From positions 1-11,868 of the forward strand of contig CAMCZJ010000082.1 of assembly GCA_945886995.1 (NCBI GenBank): DNA of 11,868 nucleotides, read 5' to 3'. The stretch's first letter is position 1, and the number at the start of each line of letters is the position of its first letter. This DNA is from Asaia bogorensis. GTDB taxonomy: Bacteria; Pseudomonadota; Alphaproteobacteria; Acetobacterales; Acetobacteraceae. Below are positions 1 to 7,606 of the stretch, one piece after another. The notes below the pieces were generated by a model that was not told the DNA's origin, searched no databases, and worked only from the letters and a program-made list of their open reading frames with translations. A program made the translations under genes and the position numbers.

Positions 1-654
1 GGGCGGTGTGAGGCCTGCCAGGGCGATGGCGTCATCAAGATTGAGATGCACTTCCTGCCCGATGTCTATGTCACCTGCGATACCTGCAAGGGCAAGCGCT
101 ATAATCGCGAAACGCTGGATGTGAAGTTTCGCGGCAAATCCATCTCCGATGTTTTGGACATGACGGTGGAAGAGGCCGAGGAATTCTTCGCCGCCGTGCC
201 CGCCATTCGCGAAAAGCTTTCGGTGCTGCGCAAGGTGGGGCTTGGCTATATCCATCTGGGCCAGCAAGCCACCACGCTTTCGGGTGGGGAAGCGCAGCGC
301 ATAAAACTTTCCAAGGAACTGTCGCGCCGCGCCACCGGGCGCACGCTTTATATTCTGGATGAACCAACCACCGGGCTCCATTTCGAAGATGTGCGCAAAT
401 TGCTGGAAGTGCTGCATGCGCTGGTGGAGACCGGCAATACGGTGGTGGTGATCGAACATAATCTGGAAGTGATCAAAACCGCCGATTGGGTGCTGGATCT
501 GGGCCCCGAGGGCGGCGAAGGCGGCGGGCGCCTGGTCGCGGAAGGCACGCCGGAAGACATAGCCGCAGCGGCGGAAAGCCATACCGGGCGCTTCCTCGCG
601 CCCCTTTTGCGCGAAGTGGCACCCGCGCCGGCGAAGAAGCGCAAGCGAGCCTGA
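1..654 (+). CDS. uvrA: UvrA, excinuclease ABC subunit A (3' part only)
   Basis: This is the C-terminal 217 residues of the DNA damage-recognition ATPase of nucleotide excision repair, open at the left window edge. The reading frame runs from base 1, so the first Met codon at 46 is internal. Visible features, numbered from base 1, are a Cys4 zinc module (C3xxC6 and C26xxC29), the second ATPase signature TTLSGGEAQR (LSGGE at 93-97), Walker B LYILDEPTTGLH (about 116-126) and the H-loop histidine in VIEHNL (about 153). These are the distal half of nucleotide-binding domain 2. The protein ends in a short basic tail (AKKRKRA). UvrA acts in the cytoplasm as a dimer with UvrB. The gap to the next gene is 73 bp with no clear terminator. 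The identification is very secure; only the truncation limits the description. Confidence 0.98.
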   Translation, partial: GRCEACQGDGVIKIEMHFLPDVYVTCDTCKGKRYNRETLDVKFRGKSISDVLDMTVEEAEEFFAAVPAIREKLSVLRKVGLGYIHLGQQATTLSGGEAQRIKLSKELSRRATGRTLYILDEPTTGLHFEDVRKLLEVLHALVETGNTVVVIEHNLEVIKTADWVLDLGPEGGEGGGRLVAEGTPEDIAAAAESHTGRFLAPLLREVAPAPAKKRKRA

Positions 655-727
655 CCCAACGCTCTCTGCTTCCCTTCGCACCCCTTCCCGTCTATCCCGG
701 CAGCCCCACCCCGCAGGGAGAAACCCC

Positions 728-1426
728 ATGCCCGCCTGGCTGCCCGAATTGGTGGCTTCGGTCTTCGCGACCATCATCGCCATCACGCTGCATGAAGCGG
801 CGCATGGCTATGCCGCGCGTGCACTGGGCGATGACACGGCGGCGCGGGCTGGCAGGCTTAGCCTGAACCCGATCCGCCATGTGGATATGGTCGGCACCAT
901 CCTGCTGCCGGGTTTTTTGCTGGTTTCACAACTGCTTACGATTGGCCGGGTAGAGGCGATGTTCGGCTGGGCGAAGCCCGTGCCAGTCAATATCTTGCAG
1001 CTCCGCAACCCGCGCTATGGCATGGTGGCGGTGGCCGCCGCCGGCCCGGCCACGAATTTCGCCCTGGCCTTGCTGGCGGGGCTTGCAGCGCATGTGGTGG
1101 AACCCTGGCAGGCCAGCCTCGGTGCCGAGGGCACCGCCTTTGCCTATCGCGCCTTTGGCCTGTTCATTTTGGCCAATCTGGTGCTTGGCCTGTTCAATCT
1201 GTTTCCCCTGCCGCCCTTGGATGGCGGGCGTATTGCCGTCGGGCTTTTGCCCCGCACGCCTGCTTTGGCACTCGCGCGCATCGAACCCTATGGCCTGCTG
1301 CTGGTCATGTTTGGCCTGTTTATCCTGCCTCATTTGGTCCCGGGCTATGACCCCATGGGCTGGTTCTTCCGGGGGGTGGTTGCGCCCGCCTTCGATTTCG
1401 TTCTCATGCTCACCGGACATGGGTAA
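728..1426 (+). CDS. Site-2 protease family (M50) membrane metalloprotease
   Basis: A 232-residue polytopic membrane protein of the M50/site-2 protease family, which cuts substrates within or near the membrane using zinc. The HExxH zinc motif is HEAAH at residues 22-26, inside the first membrane segment. The second ligand motif, normally NPxPxxDGG, appears as NLFPLPPLDGGR with DGG at 165-167. Family landmarks GWAKPVPVN (80-88) and AAGPATN (104-110) are present, with further membrane segments at about 99-122, 143-160 and 187-203. There is no PDZ domain, so it belongs to the small YwhC/Rv-type group and not to RseP. A GGGAG-type ribosome site lies about 8 bases before the ATG. It ends 6 bp before scpA, a pairing seen in many bacteria, so co-transcription is likely. 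The substrate is unknown. Confidence 0.93.
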   Translation: MPAWLPELVASVFATIIAITLHEAAHGYAARALGDDTAARAGRLSLNPIRHVDMVGTILLPGFLLVSQLLTIGRVEAMFGWAKPVPVNILQLRNPRYGMVAVAAAGPATNFALALLAGLAAHVVEPWQASLGAEGTAFAYRAFGLFILANLVLGLFNLFPLPPLDGGRIAVGLLPRTPALALARIEPYGLLLVMFGLFILPHLVPGYDPMGWFFRGVVAPAFDFVLMLTGHG

Positions 1427-1432
1427 CGGGAC

Positions 1433-2194
1433 ATGAGCGAATCCTCCCTGCAATTGCAGCTTGAAGGCTATGAAGGGCCGCTTGACCTGCTGTTGGAACT
1501 TGCCCGGGCGCAGAAGGTGGATCTGGCCAAGATTTCCATCGTCGCCTTGGTGGAGCAATTTCTGGCGGTGATCGAAGGCGCGCGGCGCATTCGGCTGGAA
1601 TTGGCCGCCGATTGGCTGGTGATGGCGGCTTGGCTCGCCTGGCTGAAATCCCGCCTGCTGATCCCGCCCGAACAGGTGGAAGGCGAAGACGCCGAAGCGC
1701 TGGCCGAGGCTTTGACCGATCGGCTAGCCACGCTTGAACGCATGCGTGCCGCCGCACTTTGGCTGAACCGTCGGCCCTGGCTTGGCCATGATGTCTTTGC
1801 CCGCGGCGCCCCGGAACGGCTGAAGGTGGAAGATCGTTCCGGCATCTCCGCTGATTTGCCCGCGCTATTGCAAGCCTATGTGGCCGGGCGCCGACGTGCC
1901 TTGGCCGCGCGGCCCTATCGGCCCAAGCCGCGCAAGCTTTTCACCGTACAGGAAGCGCTGGACCGCCTGACCAAGCTGGTCGGCGCCCTGCCAAGCTGGT
2001 CCGAATTGCGGAGCTTCCTGCCAGAAGGCTTTGATGACCCGGTGGAACAGCGCGCCGCGCTCGCCAGCACCTTGATCGCGGGTTTGGAAATGGCGCGCGG
2101 CGGCGGGATAGAATTGCATCAGGAAGCGGCCTTCTCACCAATCATGATCCGCCGCCGGACAGAAGAAGGGGGCAGCGATGGAAGAACCGACTGA
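1433..2194 (+). CDS. scpA: Segregation and condensation protein A (ScpA)
   Basis: A 253-residue kleisin-type subunit that bridges the Smc ATPase heads and binds ScpB to organise and segregate the chromosome. The N-terminal Smc-neck-binding helix region is typical: YEGPLDLLLELARAQKVDL (13-31), then the conserved LVMAAWLAWLKSRLLIP stretch (about 62-78). The middle is a charged linker, and the C-terminal winged helix (about 165-240) ends with the family pattern F-S-P-I-M-I-R-R. Length fits alphaproteobacterial ScpA. The ATG follows the M50 protease stop by 6 bp, and the 3' end overlaps scpB by 17 bp, consistent with translational coupling and equal output of the two partners. Confidence 0.96.
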   Translation: MSESSLQLQLEGYEGPLDLLLELARAQKVDLAKISIVALVEQFLAVIEGARRIRLELAADWLVMAAWLAWLKSRLLIPPEQVEGEDAEALAEALTDRLATLERMRAAALWLNRRPWLGHDVFARGAPERLKVEDRSGISADLPALLQAYVAGRRRALAARPYRPKPRKLFTVQEALDRLTKLVGALPSWSELRSFLPEGFDDPVEQRAALASTLIAGLEMARGGGIELHQEAAFSPIMIRRRTEEGGSDGRTD

Positions 2195-2879
2195 AGCCGA
2201 AGCGCCGGCGGAAACTCCCGCGCCGGAGGCACCCACCGCGCCGGATGAAGCGACCATGGCGGAGGCGCTGCGCATTGCGGAGGCTGTGATTTTTGCGGCT
2301 GACCGCCCGGTATCGCCGCAAACCTTGGCCACCGTGCTGCCCGAAGGTGTTTCCGCCACCGTGGCCTGCGCGGCACTCGCCCAAGCCTATCAAGGGCGCG
2401 GCGTGGTGCTGACAGAAATCGGCGGTGGCTACGCCTTCCGTACGGCGGCAGACCTCGCGCCACGCCTGACAAAGGTGGTGGAAAGCCCGCGCCGCCTGCC
2501 GCGCGCGGCGATGGAAGCGCTCGCCATTATTGCCTATCACCAGCCTTGCACACGGGGCGATGTGGAAGAAATTCGCGGGGCGACGCTCGCGCAAACCACG
2601 CTCGAATCCCTGCTTGAACTCGGCCTCGTGGCGCCGCGCGGGCGGCGGGAAGTGCCTGGCCGGCCCACGCTATGGGGCACCACGCCAAAGTTTTTGGAAC
2701 AATTCTCCCTGAAATCCTTGGGCGATCTGCCGCGCAAGGAAGAATTGGTCACTGGCGATGCGCCACCCTTGCCCGGCCTGAACGCCCCCATCACCACCGC
2801 TGAGGAGGCCGAGGCACCAACCCCGGAAGCCGAAGCCGAAATCCGCCCCGAGGCTGCCGAGGAAGCCAGCCAAAGGTGA
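2178..2879 (+). CDS. scpB: Segregation and condensation protein B (ScpB)
   Basis: A 233-residue ScpB, the dimeric winged-helix partner of ScpA in the Smc condensin complex. The N-terminal 25 residues are an acidic Ala/Pro/Glu-rich extension. Winged-helix 1 lies at about 27-100 and winged-helix 2 at about 108-185. The second carries the family signature ALAIIAYHQPCTRGDVEEIRG (114-134) and GRPTLWGTTPKFLEQFSL (161-178). The C-terminal 45 residues are again Glu/Ala/Pro-rich and probably disordered, as is common in alphaproteobacterial ScpB. A purine-rich ribosome site (GAAGGGGG) sits 6 bases before the ATG, inside the end of scpA. The stop overlaps the GTG of the next gene as GTGA. Confidence 0.95.
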   Translation: MEEPTEAEAPAETPAPEAPTAPDEATMAEALRIAEAVIFAADRPVSPQTLATVLPEGVSATVACAALAQAYQGRGVVLTEIGGGYAFRTAADLAPRLTKVVESPRRLPRAAMEALAIIAYHQPCTRGDVEEIRGATLAQTTLESLLELGLVAPRGRREVPGRPTLWGTTPKFLEQFSLKSLGDLPRKEELVTGDAPPLPGLNAPITTAEEAEAPTPEAEAEIRPEAAEEASQR

Positions 2880-3919
2880 GCCTCAGCTTCGCCGATATCC
2901 GCCATGCCTATGGCGCGCGAGAGGTTCTGGCCGGCATTGATCTCAGTGTCGCATCGGGGGAGATCGTCTGCCTGCTGGGTGCCTCTGGCTGCGGCAAGAC
3001 CACCTTGCTTCGTTTGGCGGCGGGGCTGGAACCTTTGCAGCATGGGCGGATTGAAATTGGTGGGCGGCTGATTGCCGAAGCGGGGCGGGAAGTGCCGCCA
3101 GAAGCGCGGCATATCGGCTTTGTATTCCAGGATTACGCGCTATTCCCGCATTTGACTGTCGCGGAAAATGTGGCCTTCGGGCTTCGCTTCGCCCCACGCG
3201 GTGAAAGGGTGTGGCGCGTCATGGATGCACTCGCCCGCGTGGGGCTGGAAGCCTTCCAGAATGCTTTTCCGCATATGCTCTCGGGCGGGCAGCAGCAGCG
3301 CGTGGCGCTGGCCCGCGCGCTGGCACCCCGCCCTGCCGTGCTGCTGTTGGACGAAGCCTTCGCGAGCCTGGATGCGCGGCTGCGTGAAAAAGTGCGCGAT
3401 GATACGCTGCATGTTTTGCAGGAAGCCGGCATCGCCACCTTACTGGTCACGCATGATGCCGAAGAAGCCATGTTCATGGGGGATCGGATTGCATTGATGC
3501 GCGAAGGCCGCATTTTGCAGGTGGGCGTGCCTGAAGCGCTCTATCTGGCGCCCGCTGATCGCTATGTTGCGGGCTTCCTGGGTGAGGTGAATAGCCTGCC
3601 CGCCCGCATCTCCGCCGGCCTGGCGGAAACCGCGCTTGGCGCCCTGCCCGCCCCGGGCTTTGCCGAAGGGGCGGAGGTGGAGGTGCTGGTCCGCCCTGAA
3701 GGTCTCAGGCTTGGTGCTGAAGGTCCGGTGGTGGAGGTGGAAGCCTTCCGCCTGCTGGGCTCCACCACTCTTGCCCATCTCGCCCTGCCGGATGGTTCGG
3801 GTGGGCTTTTGCACCTGCATGCCAGGCTGCCCCCCGGGCGGCGGCTTAGGCGCGGGGAGCGAATCGCGGTTTCGCTCGACCCGGAACGCGCCTTTGTTTT
3901 CCCGCGCGCCGAGGCATGA
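2876..3919 (+). CDS. ABC transporter ATP-binding protein, FbpC-like (ferric iron type)
   Basis: A 347-residue ABC importer ATPase. Motifs: Walker A GASGCGKT (35-42), Q-loop Q85 in VFQDYALFPHLTV, signature LSGGQ (135-139), Walker B VLLLDE (155-160), D-loop SLDA (164-167), H-loop H193, and an A-loop tyrosine at 12. A C-terminal TOBE-like regulatory region follows from about 240. The VPPEARHIGFVFQDYALFPH pattern and the length resemble ferric-iron FbpC/AfuC ATPases, but substrate cannot be assigned from this subunit alone. The start is GTG, overlapping the scpB stop as GTGA, which implies translational coupling. No permease or substrate-binding protein is in the window. The gene sits where tatA normally lies between scpB and tatB. 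Family membership is secure; iron specificity is tentative. Confidence 0.9.
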   Translation: MSLSFADIRHAYGAREVLAGIDLSVASGEIVCLLGASGCGKTTLLRLAAGLEPLQHGRIEIGGRLIAEAGREVPPEARHIGFVFQDYALFPHLTVAENVAFGLRFAPRGERVWRVMDALARVGLEAFQNAFPHMLSGGQQQRVALARALAPRPAVLLLDEAFASLDARLREKVRDDTLHVLQEAGIATLLVTHDAEEAMFMGDRIALMREGRILQVGVPEALYLAPADRYVAGFLGEVNSLPARISAGLAETALGALPAPGFAEGAEVEVLVRPEGLRLGAEGPVVEVEAFRLLGSTTLAHLALPDGSGGLLHLHARLPPGRRLRRGERIAVSLDPERAFVFPRAEA

Positions 3920-3996
3920 CCGTGCTTTCATTCAAGCCTGTGGCGCGCCATATCTGGGCGGTTGGCGCGCATCCGGCTTCCTGCTAACGAGCCCCT

Positions 3997-4021
3997 TCCT
4001 GCGGGAGTGAAGCGCGCAGGA
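3997..4021. repeat. Short inverted repeat upstream of tatB
   Basis: Perfect 7-bp arms TCCTGCG (3997-4003) and CGCAGGA (4015-4021), separated by 11 bases, end just before the tatB ribosome-binding site AAGGAG (4024-4029). No run of T follows, so it does not look like an intrinsic terminator. In RNA it could fold next to the tatB initiation region. Its role is unknown and it could be chance in GC-rich sequence. Confidence 0.35.
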
Positions 4022-4032
4022 CAAAGGAGAGC

Positions 4033-4527
4033 ATGTTCGACCTCGCCTGGTCAGAAATCGCCGTGATTGCGGTGGTGGCCGTTGTGATTATCGGTCCGAA
4101 GGATCTGCCGGAGGCCATTCGCGGTGTCGCGAAGGGCGTGCAGAAACTGCGCCGCATGGCTGGCGAATTCCAGCAACAGGCCGATGAGCTGGTGCGCGAA
4201 GCCAAGCTGGATGATGTTCGCAATTCCATCCATGAGATGAAAAGCACCATCAACGATATCCGCAGTTTCGACATCAAGGGCGAAATCGGGAAAGCCGTGG
4301 ATGCGGATGGCACGCTGCAAAAAACCATGGCCGACGACCCGCTGCGCGATACCTTCATGCCGCCGCCCCCGGCGCCCTATGTAGCCCCAGAAATACCGCC
4401 AGCGCCTGACGCGCCGGCCTTCGTGCCGCCCATGGTGGCGCGTTTTTCAGCCCCCTTGCCGCCCGCGCCCGAAGCCGCGCCGGCCCCGCCTGCTTCGTCA
4501 TCCACCCCGCCTGCTACCAGCGCTTGA
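4033..4527 (+). CDS. tatB: Sec-independent translocase subunit TatB
   Basis: A 164-residue TatB, which forms with TatC the receptor for twin-arginine signal peptides at the inner membrane. The N-terminal membrane helix starts MFDLAWSEI and carries Glu at position 8, the TatB hallmark, followed by the hinge IIGPKDLP (G21, P22). An amphipathic helix (about 24-65) and a charged helical region (to about 100) follow. The last 55 or so residues are a Pro/Ala-rich, probably disordered tail. The MFDLAWSE start and Glu8 favour TatB over TatA. The ATG has AAGGAG only 3 bases upstream. It lies 113 bp after the ABC ATPase and 9 bp before tatC. No tatA is present in the 113-bp gap. Confidence 0.93.
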   Translation: MFDLAWSEIAVIAVVAVVIIGPKDLPEAIRGVAKGVQKLRRMAGEFQQQADELVREAKLDDVRNSIHEMKSTINDIRSFDIKGEIGKAVDADGTLQKTMADDPLRDTFMPPPPAPYVAPEIPPAPDAPAFVPPMVARFSAPLPPAPEAAPAPPASSSTPPATSA

Positions 4528-4536
4528 GGAATTTCC

Positions 4537-5334
4537 GTGTCCACCACCCGGGATGACGATCAGATAGACGACAAGGCGATGCCCTTGATGGACCATTTGA
4601 AGGAGCTGCGCACGCGGCTGCTTTGGTCAGTCGGCGGTTTCGCGGTGGCTTTTGCGGTGTGCTATTATTTCTCACCGCAGATCTACGCCTTTCTGGCGCA
4701 GCCCCTGGCCGATGTGCTGGCAAAACAGGGCGGTGGTGATCGGCGCATGATCTTCACGGCACTTTATGAAGCTTTCTTCACCTATTTGAAGGTGGCCTTT
4801 TTCGGTGCGGTGTTCTTTTCCTTCCCCATGTGGGCCACGCAGCTTTGGCTGTTTGTGGCACCGGGGCTTTATCGCAGCGAAAAGCGGGCCATCGTGCCCT
4901 TCCTGGTCGCTTCGCCCTTTCTGTTCTTGATGGGGGCGTCGCTGGCCTATTACTTCATCTTCCCGCTGGCCTGGCAGTTCTTCATTTCCTTCGAAACCAT
5001 GCCCGGTTCAGGCGGCATTCCGGTGCAGCTGGAAGCCAAAGTTGGCGAGTATCTGTCGCTGGTCATGCATATGATCCTGGCCTTTGGCATTGCGTTCCAA
5101 TTGCCGGTTCTGCTCACGCTATTGTGTCGTGTCGGTATTTTGAATGTTGAAAGCCTGAGAAAAGGCCGCCGCTACGCGATTGTTGGCATGTTCGTGGCGG
5201 CGGCAATCCTGACGCCGCCCGATGTGATCAGCCAGATCGGCTTGGCCGTGCCGCTGATCCTGCTTTATGAAATCTCGATCCTGGCAGCGAGCTGGATGGC
5301 ACGGAAGCCCAAGGACGAAGACACCAAGGCTTGA
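4537..5334 (+). CDS. tatC: Sec-independent translocase subunit TatC
   Basis: A 265-residue, six-helix inner membrane protein that recognises the twin-arginine signal and nucleates the Tat export channel. The cytoplasmic N-terminus holds MPLMDHLKELRTRL, in which E23 matches the signal-binding Glu15 of E. coli. Other conserved points are FFTYLKVAFFGA (80-91), the loop APGLYRSEKR with E115 (equivalent of Glu103) and TPPDVISQ with D229 (equivalent of Asp211). Membrane segments are at about 27-45, 84-108, 119-145, 172-198, 213-227 and 235-252. Translation starts at GTG, with the Shine-Dalgarno GAGGA overlapping the tatB stop. It is followed by serS after 24 bp, the usual alphaproteobacterial arrangement. 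Confidence 0.97.
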   Translation: MSTTRDDDQIDDKAMPLMDHLKELRTRLLWSVGGFAVAFAVCYYFSPQIYAFLAQPLADVLAKQGGGDRRMIFTALYEAFFTYLKVAFFGAVFFSFPMWATQLWLFVAPGLYRSEKRAIVPFLVASPFLFLMGASLAYYFIFPLAWQFFISFETMPGSGGIPVQLEAKVGEYLSLVMHMILAFGIAFQLPVLLTLLCRVGILNVESLRKGRRYAIVGMFVAAAILTPPDVISQIGLAVPLILLYEISILAASWMARKPKDEDTKA

Positions 5335-5358
5335 TTATCGGACTGAAGGGTCCCTGGC

Positions 5359-6630
5359 ATGCATGACATAAGGCAATTGCGCGCCGACCCGGCCGCCTTT
5401 GATGCGGCGCTGGCGCGGCGCGGAATCGCCCCGGCGGCGGCGGGCATTCTGGCGCATGATGAAGCCCGCCGCGCGGCGCAAACCGCGCTTCAGGAAAAGC
5501 AGGCGCGGCGCAATGCGCTTTCCAAGGATATCGGCATGGCCAAGCGCCAGGGCACCGATACCGCGGCGCTGGAAGCCGAAGCGGTGCAACTGCGCGATGA
5601 TATGGCGGCCCTTGAAGCCGAAGCGGCGAAGGCCGAGGCCGCACAACAAGCCGTGTTGGAAACACTCCCCAATATCCTTGACGCCGAAGTACCCGATGGG
5701 CGCGATGAAAGCGCCAATGTGGTGCAGCACCAGCATGGCACCCCGCCCGCATTTTCCTTCATGCCCAAGCAGCATTTCGAATTGGGCGAAGCGCTTGGGC
5801 TGATGGATTTCGCGACCGCCGCCAAGCTTGCCGGTGCGCGTTTCACGGTACTGAAGGGCCCGCTTGCGCGGTTGGAACGGGCGCTCGGGCAATGGATGCT
5901 CAACCTGCATACGGAAGCGCATGGCTATACAGAAAGCGCAGTGCCGCTTTTGGTGAATGACGCCACCATGCATGGCACCGGCCAATTGCCGAAATTCGCC
6001 GAGGATTTGTTCCGCACCACCGACGGCCGCTGGCTAATCCCAACCGCAGAAGTGCCGCTGACCAATTTCGCTGCGCAGGAAATCAAGGCGGAGGCTGATC
6101 TGCCCTTGCGCCTGACCGCGCTTTCGCCCTGCTTCAGGTCTGAAGCCGGCAGCGCCGGGCGCGATACGCGCGGCATGCTGCGCCAGCATCAATTCGCAAA
6201 GGTGGAGTTGGTTTCCATCGTGAAACCGGAAGACAGCGACGCCGAGCATGAACGCATGACGCGCTGCGCGGAACATGTGCTGACAGAATTGGGCCTGGTG
6301 TGGCGGCGGATTATTCTCTGCGCCGGCGATACCGGCTTTGGCGCCGCGCGCACCTATGATTTGGAAGTCTGGCTGCCCGGTCAGGGCGCGTGGCGGGAGA
6401 TTTCTTCCTGCTCCAATTGCCGGGATTTCCAGGCGCGGCGCATGGGCGCCCGCTACCGCGCCAAGGATGCCAAGGGCACAAGTTTTTTGCATACGCTGAA
6501 TGGTTCAGGCGTGGCGGTGGGGCGCGCGTTGATTGCGGTGCTGGAAACGCACCAGCAGGCCGATGGCAGCGTCGCAATCCCTGAGGTGCTGCGGCCCTAT
6601 ATGGGCGGAATGGCGCGAATCACCAATTAA
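5359..6630 (+). CDS. serS: Seryl-tRNA synthetase (SerRS)
   Basis: A 423-residue class II aminoacyl-tRNA synthetase that charges tRNA-Ser (and tRNA-Sec where present) in the cytoplasm. The N-terminal region (about 30-103) is Ala/Glu/Arg-rich and forms the long antiparallel coiled-coil arm that grips the tRNA extra arm. The catalytic domain shows the TAEVPLT serine-binding loop (229-235), motif 2 FRSEAGSAGRDTRG (259-272) with RQHQF (275-279), and motif 3 GSGVAVGRALIAVLETHQ (382-399). The ending LRPYMGG is typical. The start at 5359 (MHDIRQLRADP) matches the family N-terminus and has GAAGGG about 8 bases upstream. The TAA stop shares the tetramer TTAA with the stop of the converging transglycosylase gene. 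Length is normal. Confidence 0.98.
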   Translation: MHDIRQLRADPAAFDAALARRGIAPAAAGILAHDEARRAAQTALQEKQARRNALSKDIGMAKRQGTDTAALEAEAVQLRDDMAALEAEAAKAEAAQQAVLETLPNILDAEVPDGRDESANVVQHQHGTPPAFSFMPKQHFELGEALGLMDFATAAKLAGARFTVLKGPLARLERALGQWMLNLHTEAHGYTESAVPLLVNDATMHGTGQLPKFAEDLFRTTDGRWLIPTAEVPLTNFAAQEIKAEADLPLRLTALSPCFRSEAGSAGRDTRGMLRQHQFAKVELVSIVKPEDSDAEHERMTRCAEHVLTELGLVWRRIILCAGDTGFGAARTYDLEVWLPGQGAWREISSCSNCRDFQARRMGARYRAKDAKGTSFLHTLNGSGVAVGRALIAVLETHQQADGSVAIPEVLRPYMGGMARITN

Positions 6631-7559
6631 CGCCGCGCACCTGCCGCCGCAGGGCGCGCTTCGGCGACTTCCGTTGCGGCATTCCCAGCCTTTGGCAGAC
6701 ACATGATCCGCGTGCGCGCCGCCGGCCCCGGGGTTCCGCCGCCGCGGATGCGAAGCTCAACCTCGGGCGTTGTCGGCACCGGCCTCAGGCTCGGTTCGCG
6801 CGCACCAATCAGCATCACCGCACCACGCCCGGAAGCGCAAAGCCCTGCCATGGCAGGGCCGGGCAGCGGAATGACGCCGGGCGCGGGGCCGGGCACAAAA
6901 CCATTGCCACTCAGCGCTGCCATCACCCGCTGCTGATAGATCAGCCCACGTTCCGGGGTCGCGGAATGGTAAAGCGCCACCGCCTGCTGCCAATCCCCGG
7001 TCCGCGCTTGCAATGAACGCAAATAGCGCACCGCATAGGCGACATTCGTCATGGGGTCGAAGCCGGCTTCCAGGCTCGGGAAGGCATCCGGGTGATGCAG
7101 CAGATTGACCTGCATGCAGCCGATATCAATCGAACGCACGCCACGCGCTTGAATCGCGCGCACTTCCTGAAGCGCTTCCGGGTTGGAAGCAGCGTAGCGG
7201 CCATCGCCGGCAGCGTTATAGGACCAGGGCCAGGGCTGCACGCTGCCATCTGGCGCGCGGCGCCCGGTTTCAACCTTCGCAATTGCGCCGAGCAAACCTG
7301 CCGGCAAGCCCGCATCGCGTTCCGCCACTGCAATAGCCGCGGCACAAAGGCCCCATGGCTCCGGCAGGCTGGGTGGGGTGGGCCGCGCGGTAGTCGTGGT
7401 GGCGGCGCGTGCTGGGCGGGGCGCGTTTGCGGCGCTGGGCTTATCCGGCGCCGCGACAGAAGCTCCCGGGGCGGCCGCCAGCAACAGCCCCAAAAGGCCA
7501 AGCCCCATCAGCCGCGTGGCAGCAAACATGCCTGGAGTGGCGCCGAATGGCTTCCGCAT
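6627..7559 (-). CDS. Secreted lytic transglycosylase (SLT domain)
   Basis: From the chosen ATG at 7559 this is a 310-residue periplasmic peptidoglycan-cleaving enzyme of the SLT/goose-lysozyme-like fold. An N-terminal signal peptide is evident: basic start MRKPFG, hydrophobic core LMGLGLLGLLLAAAP, cleavage near SVAA. A Pro/Ala/Thr linker follows, then the SLT domain (about 70-215). It has catalytic Glu97 in LLGAIAKVETGR, the conserved SIDIGCMQVN segment (about 143-152), and AVALYHSATPERGLIYQQRV near its end. The C-terminal 90 residues are Pro/Gly-rich with no recognised domain. The frame extends to an ATG at 7637, but that adds 26 residues before the signal peptide and overlaps sbtB, so 7559 is preferred. 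A later ATG at 7529 is also possible. Which cell-wall process it serves is not shown. Confidence 0.88.
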   Translation of the reverse strand: MRKPFGATPGMFAATRLMGLGLLGLLLAAAPGASVAAPDKPSAANAPRPARAATTTTARPTPPSLPEPWGLCAAAIAVAERDAGLPAGLLGAIAKVETGRRAPDGSVQPWPWSYNAAGDGRYAASNPEALQEVRAIQARGVRSIDIGCMQVNLLHHPDAFPSLEAGFDPMTNVAYAVRYLRSLQARTGDWQQAVALYHSATPERGLIYQQRVMAALSGNGFVPGPAPGVIPLPGPAMAGLCASGRGAVMLIGAREPSLRPVPTTPEVELRIRGGGTPGPAARTRIMCLPKAGNAATEVAEARPAAAGARR

Positions 7560-7606
7560 GCAGGCTTGGTAAGCCCGTGCAGCGCCCGAGGTCAACCAAA
7601 ACCCCT

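Noticed and set aside
655..727. Gap between uvrA and the M50 protease gene
   Set aside because: Looked for a terminator or promoter; it is pyrimidine-rich with no clear stem-loop and no convincing -35/-10 pair.
926..1558. 210-codon open frame on the minus strand
   Set aside because: Antisense to the M50 protease and scpA, which have clear family motifs; the translation is Gln/His/Gly-rich with no recognisable pattern, as expected of an antisense frame in GC-rich DNA.
1971..2001. Direct repeat CCAAGCTGGTC, two copies 20 bp apart
   Set aside because: Lies inside scpA in different reading frames of conserved protein sequence; most likely chance codon similarity.
5335..5985. 216-codon open frame on the minus strand
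   Set aside because: Lies entirely opposite serS, which is unambiguous; the translation has no domain pattern.
7563..7575. Small hairpin GGCTT-GGT-AAGCC just before the transglycosylase start
   Set aside because: Only five base pairs, not followed by T residues, and short stems like this are frequent; not enough to call a terminator or regulator.
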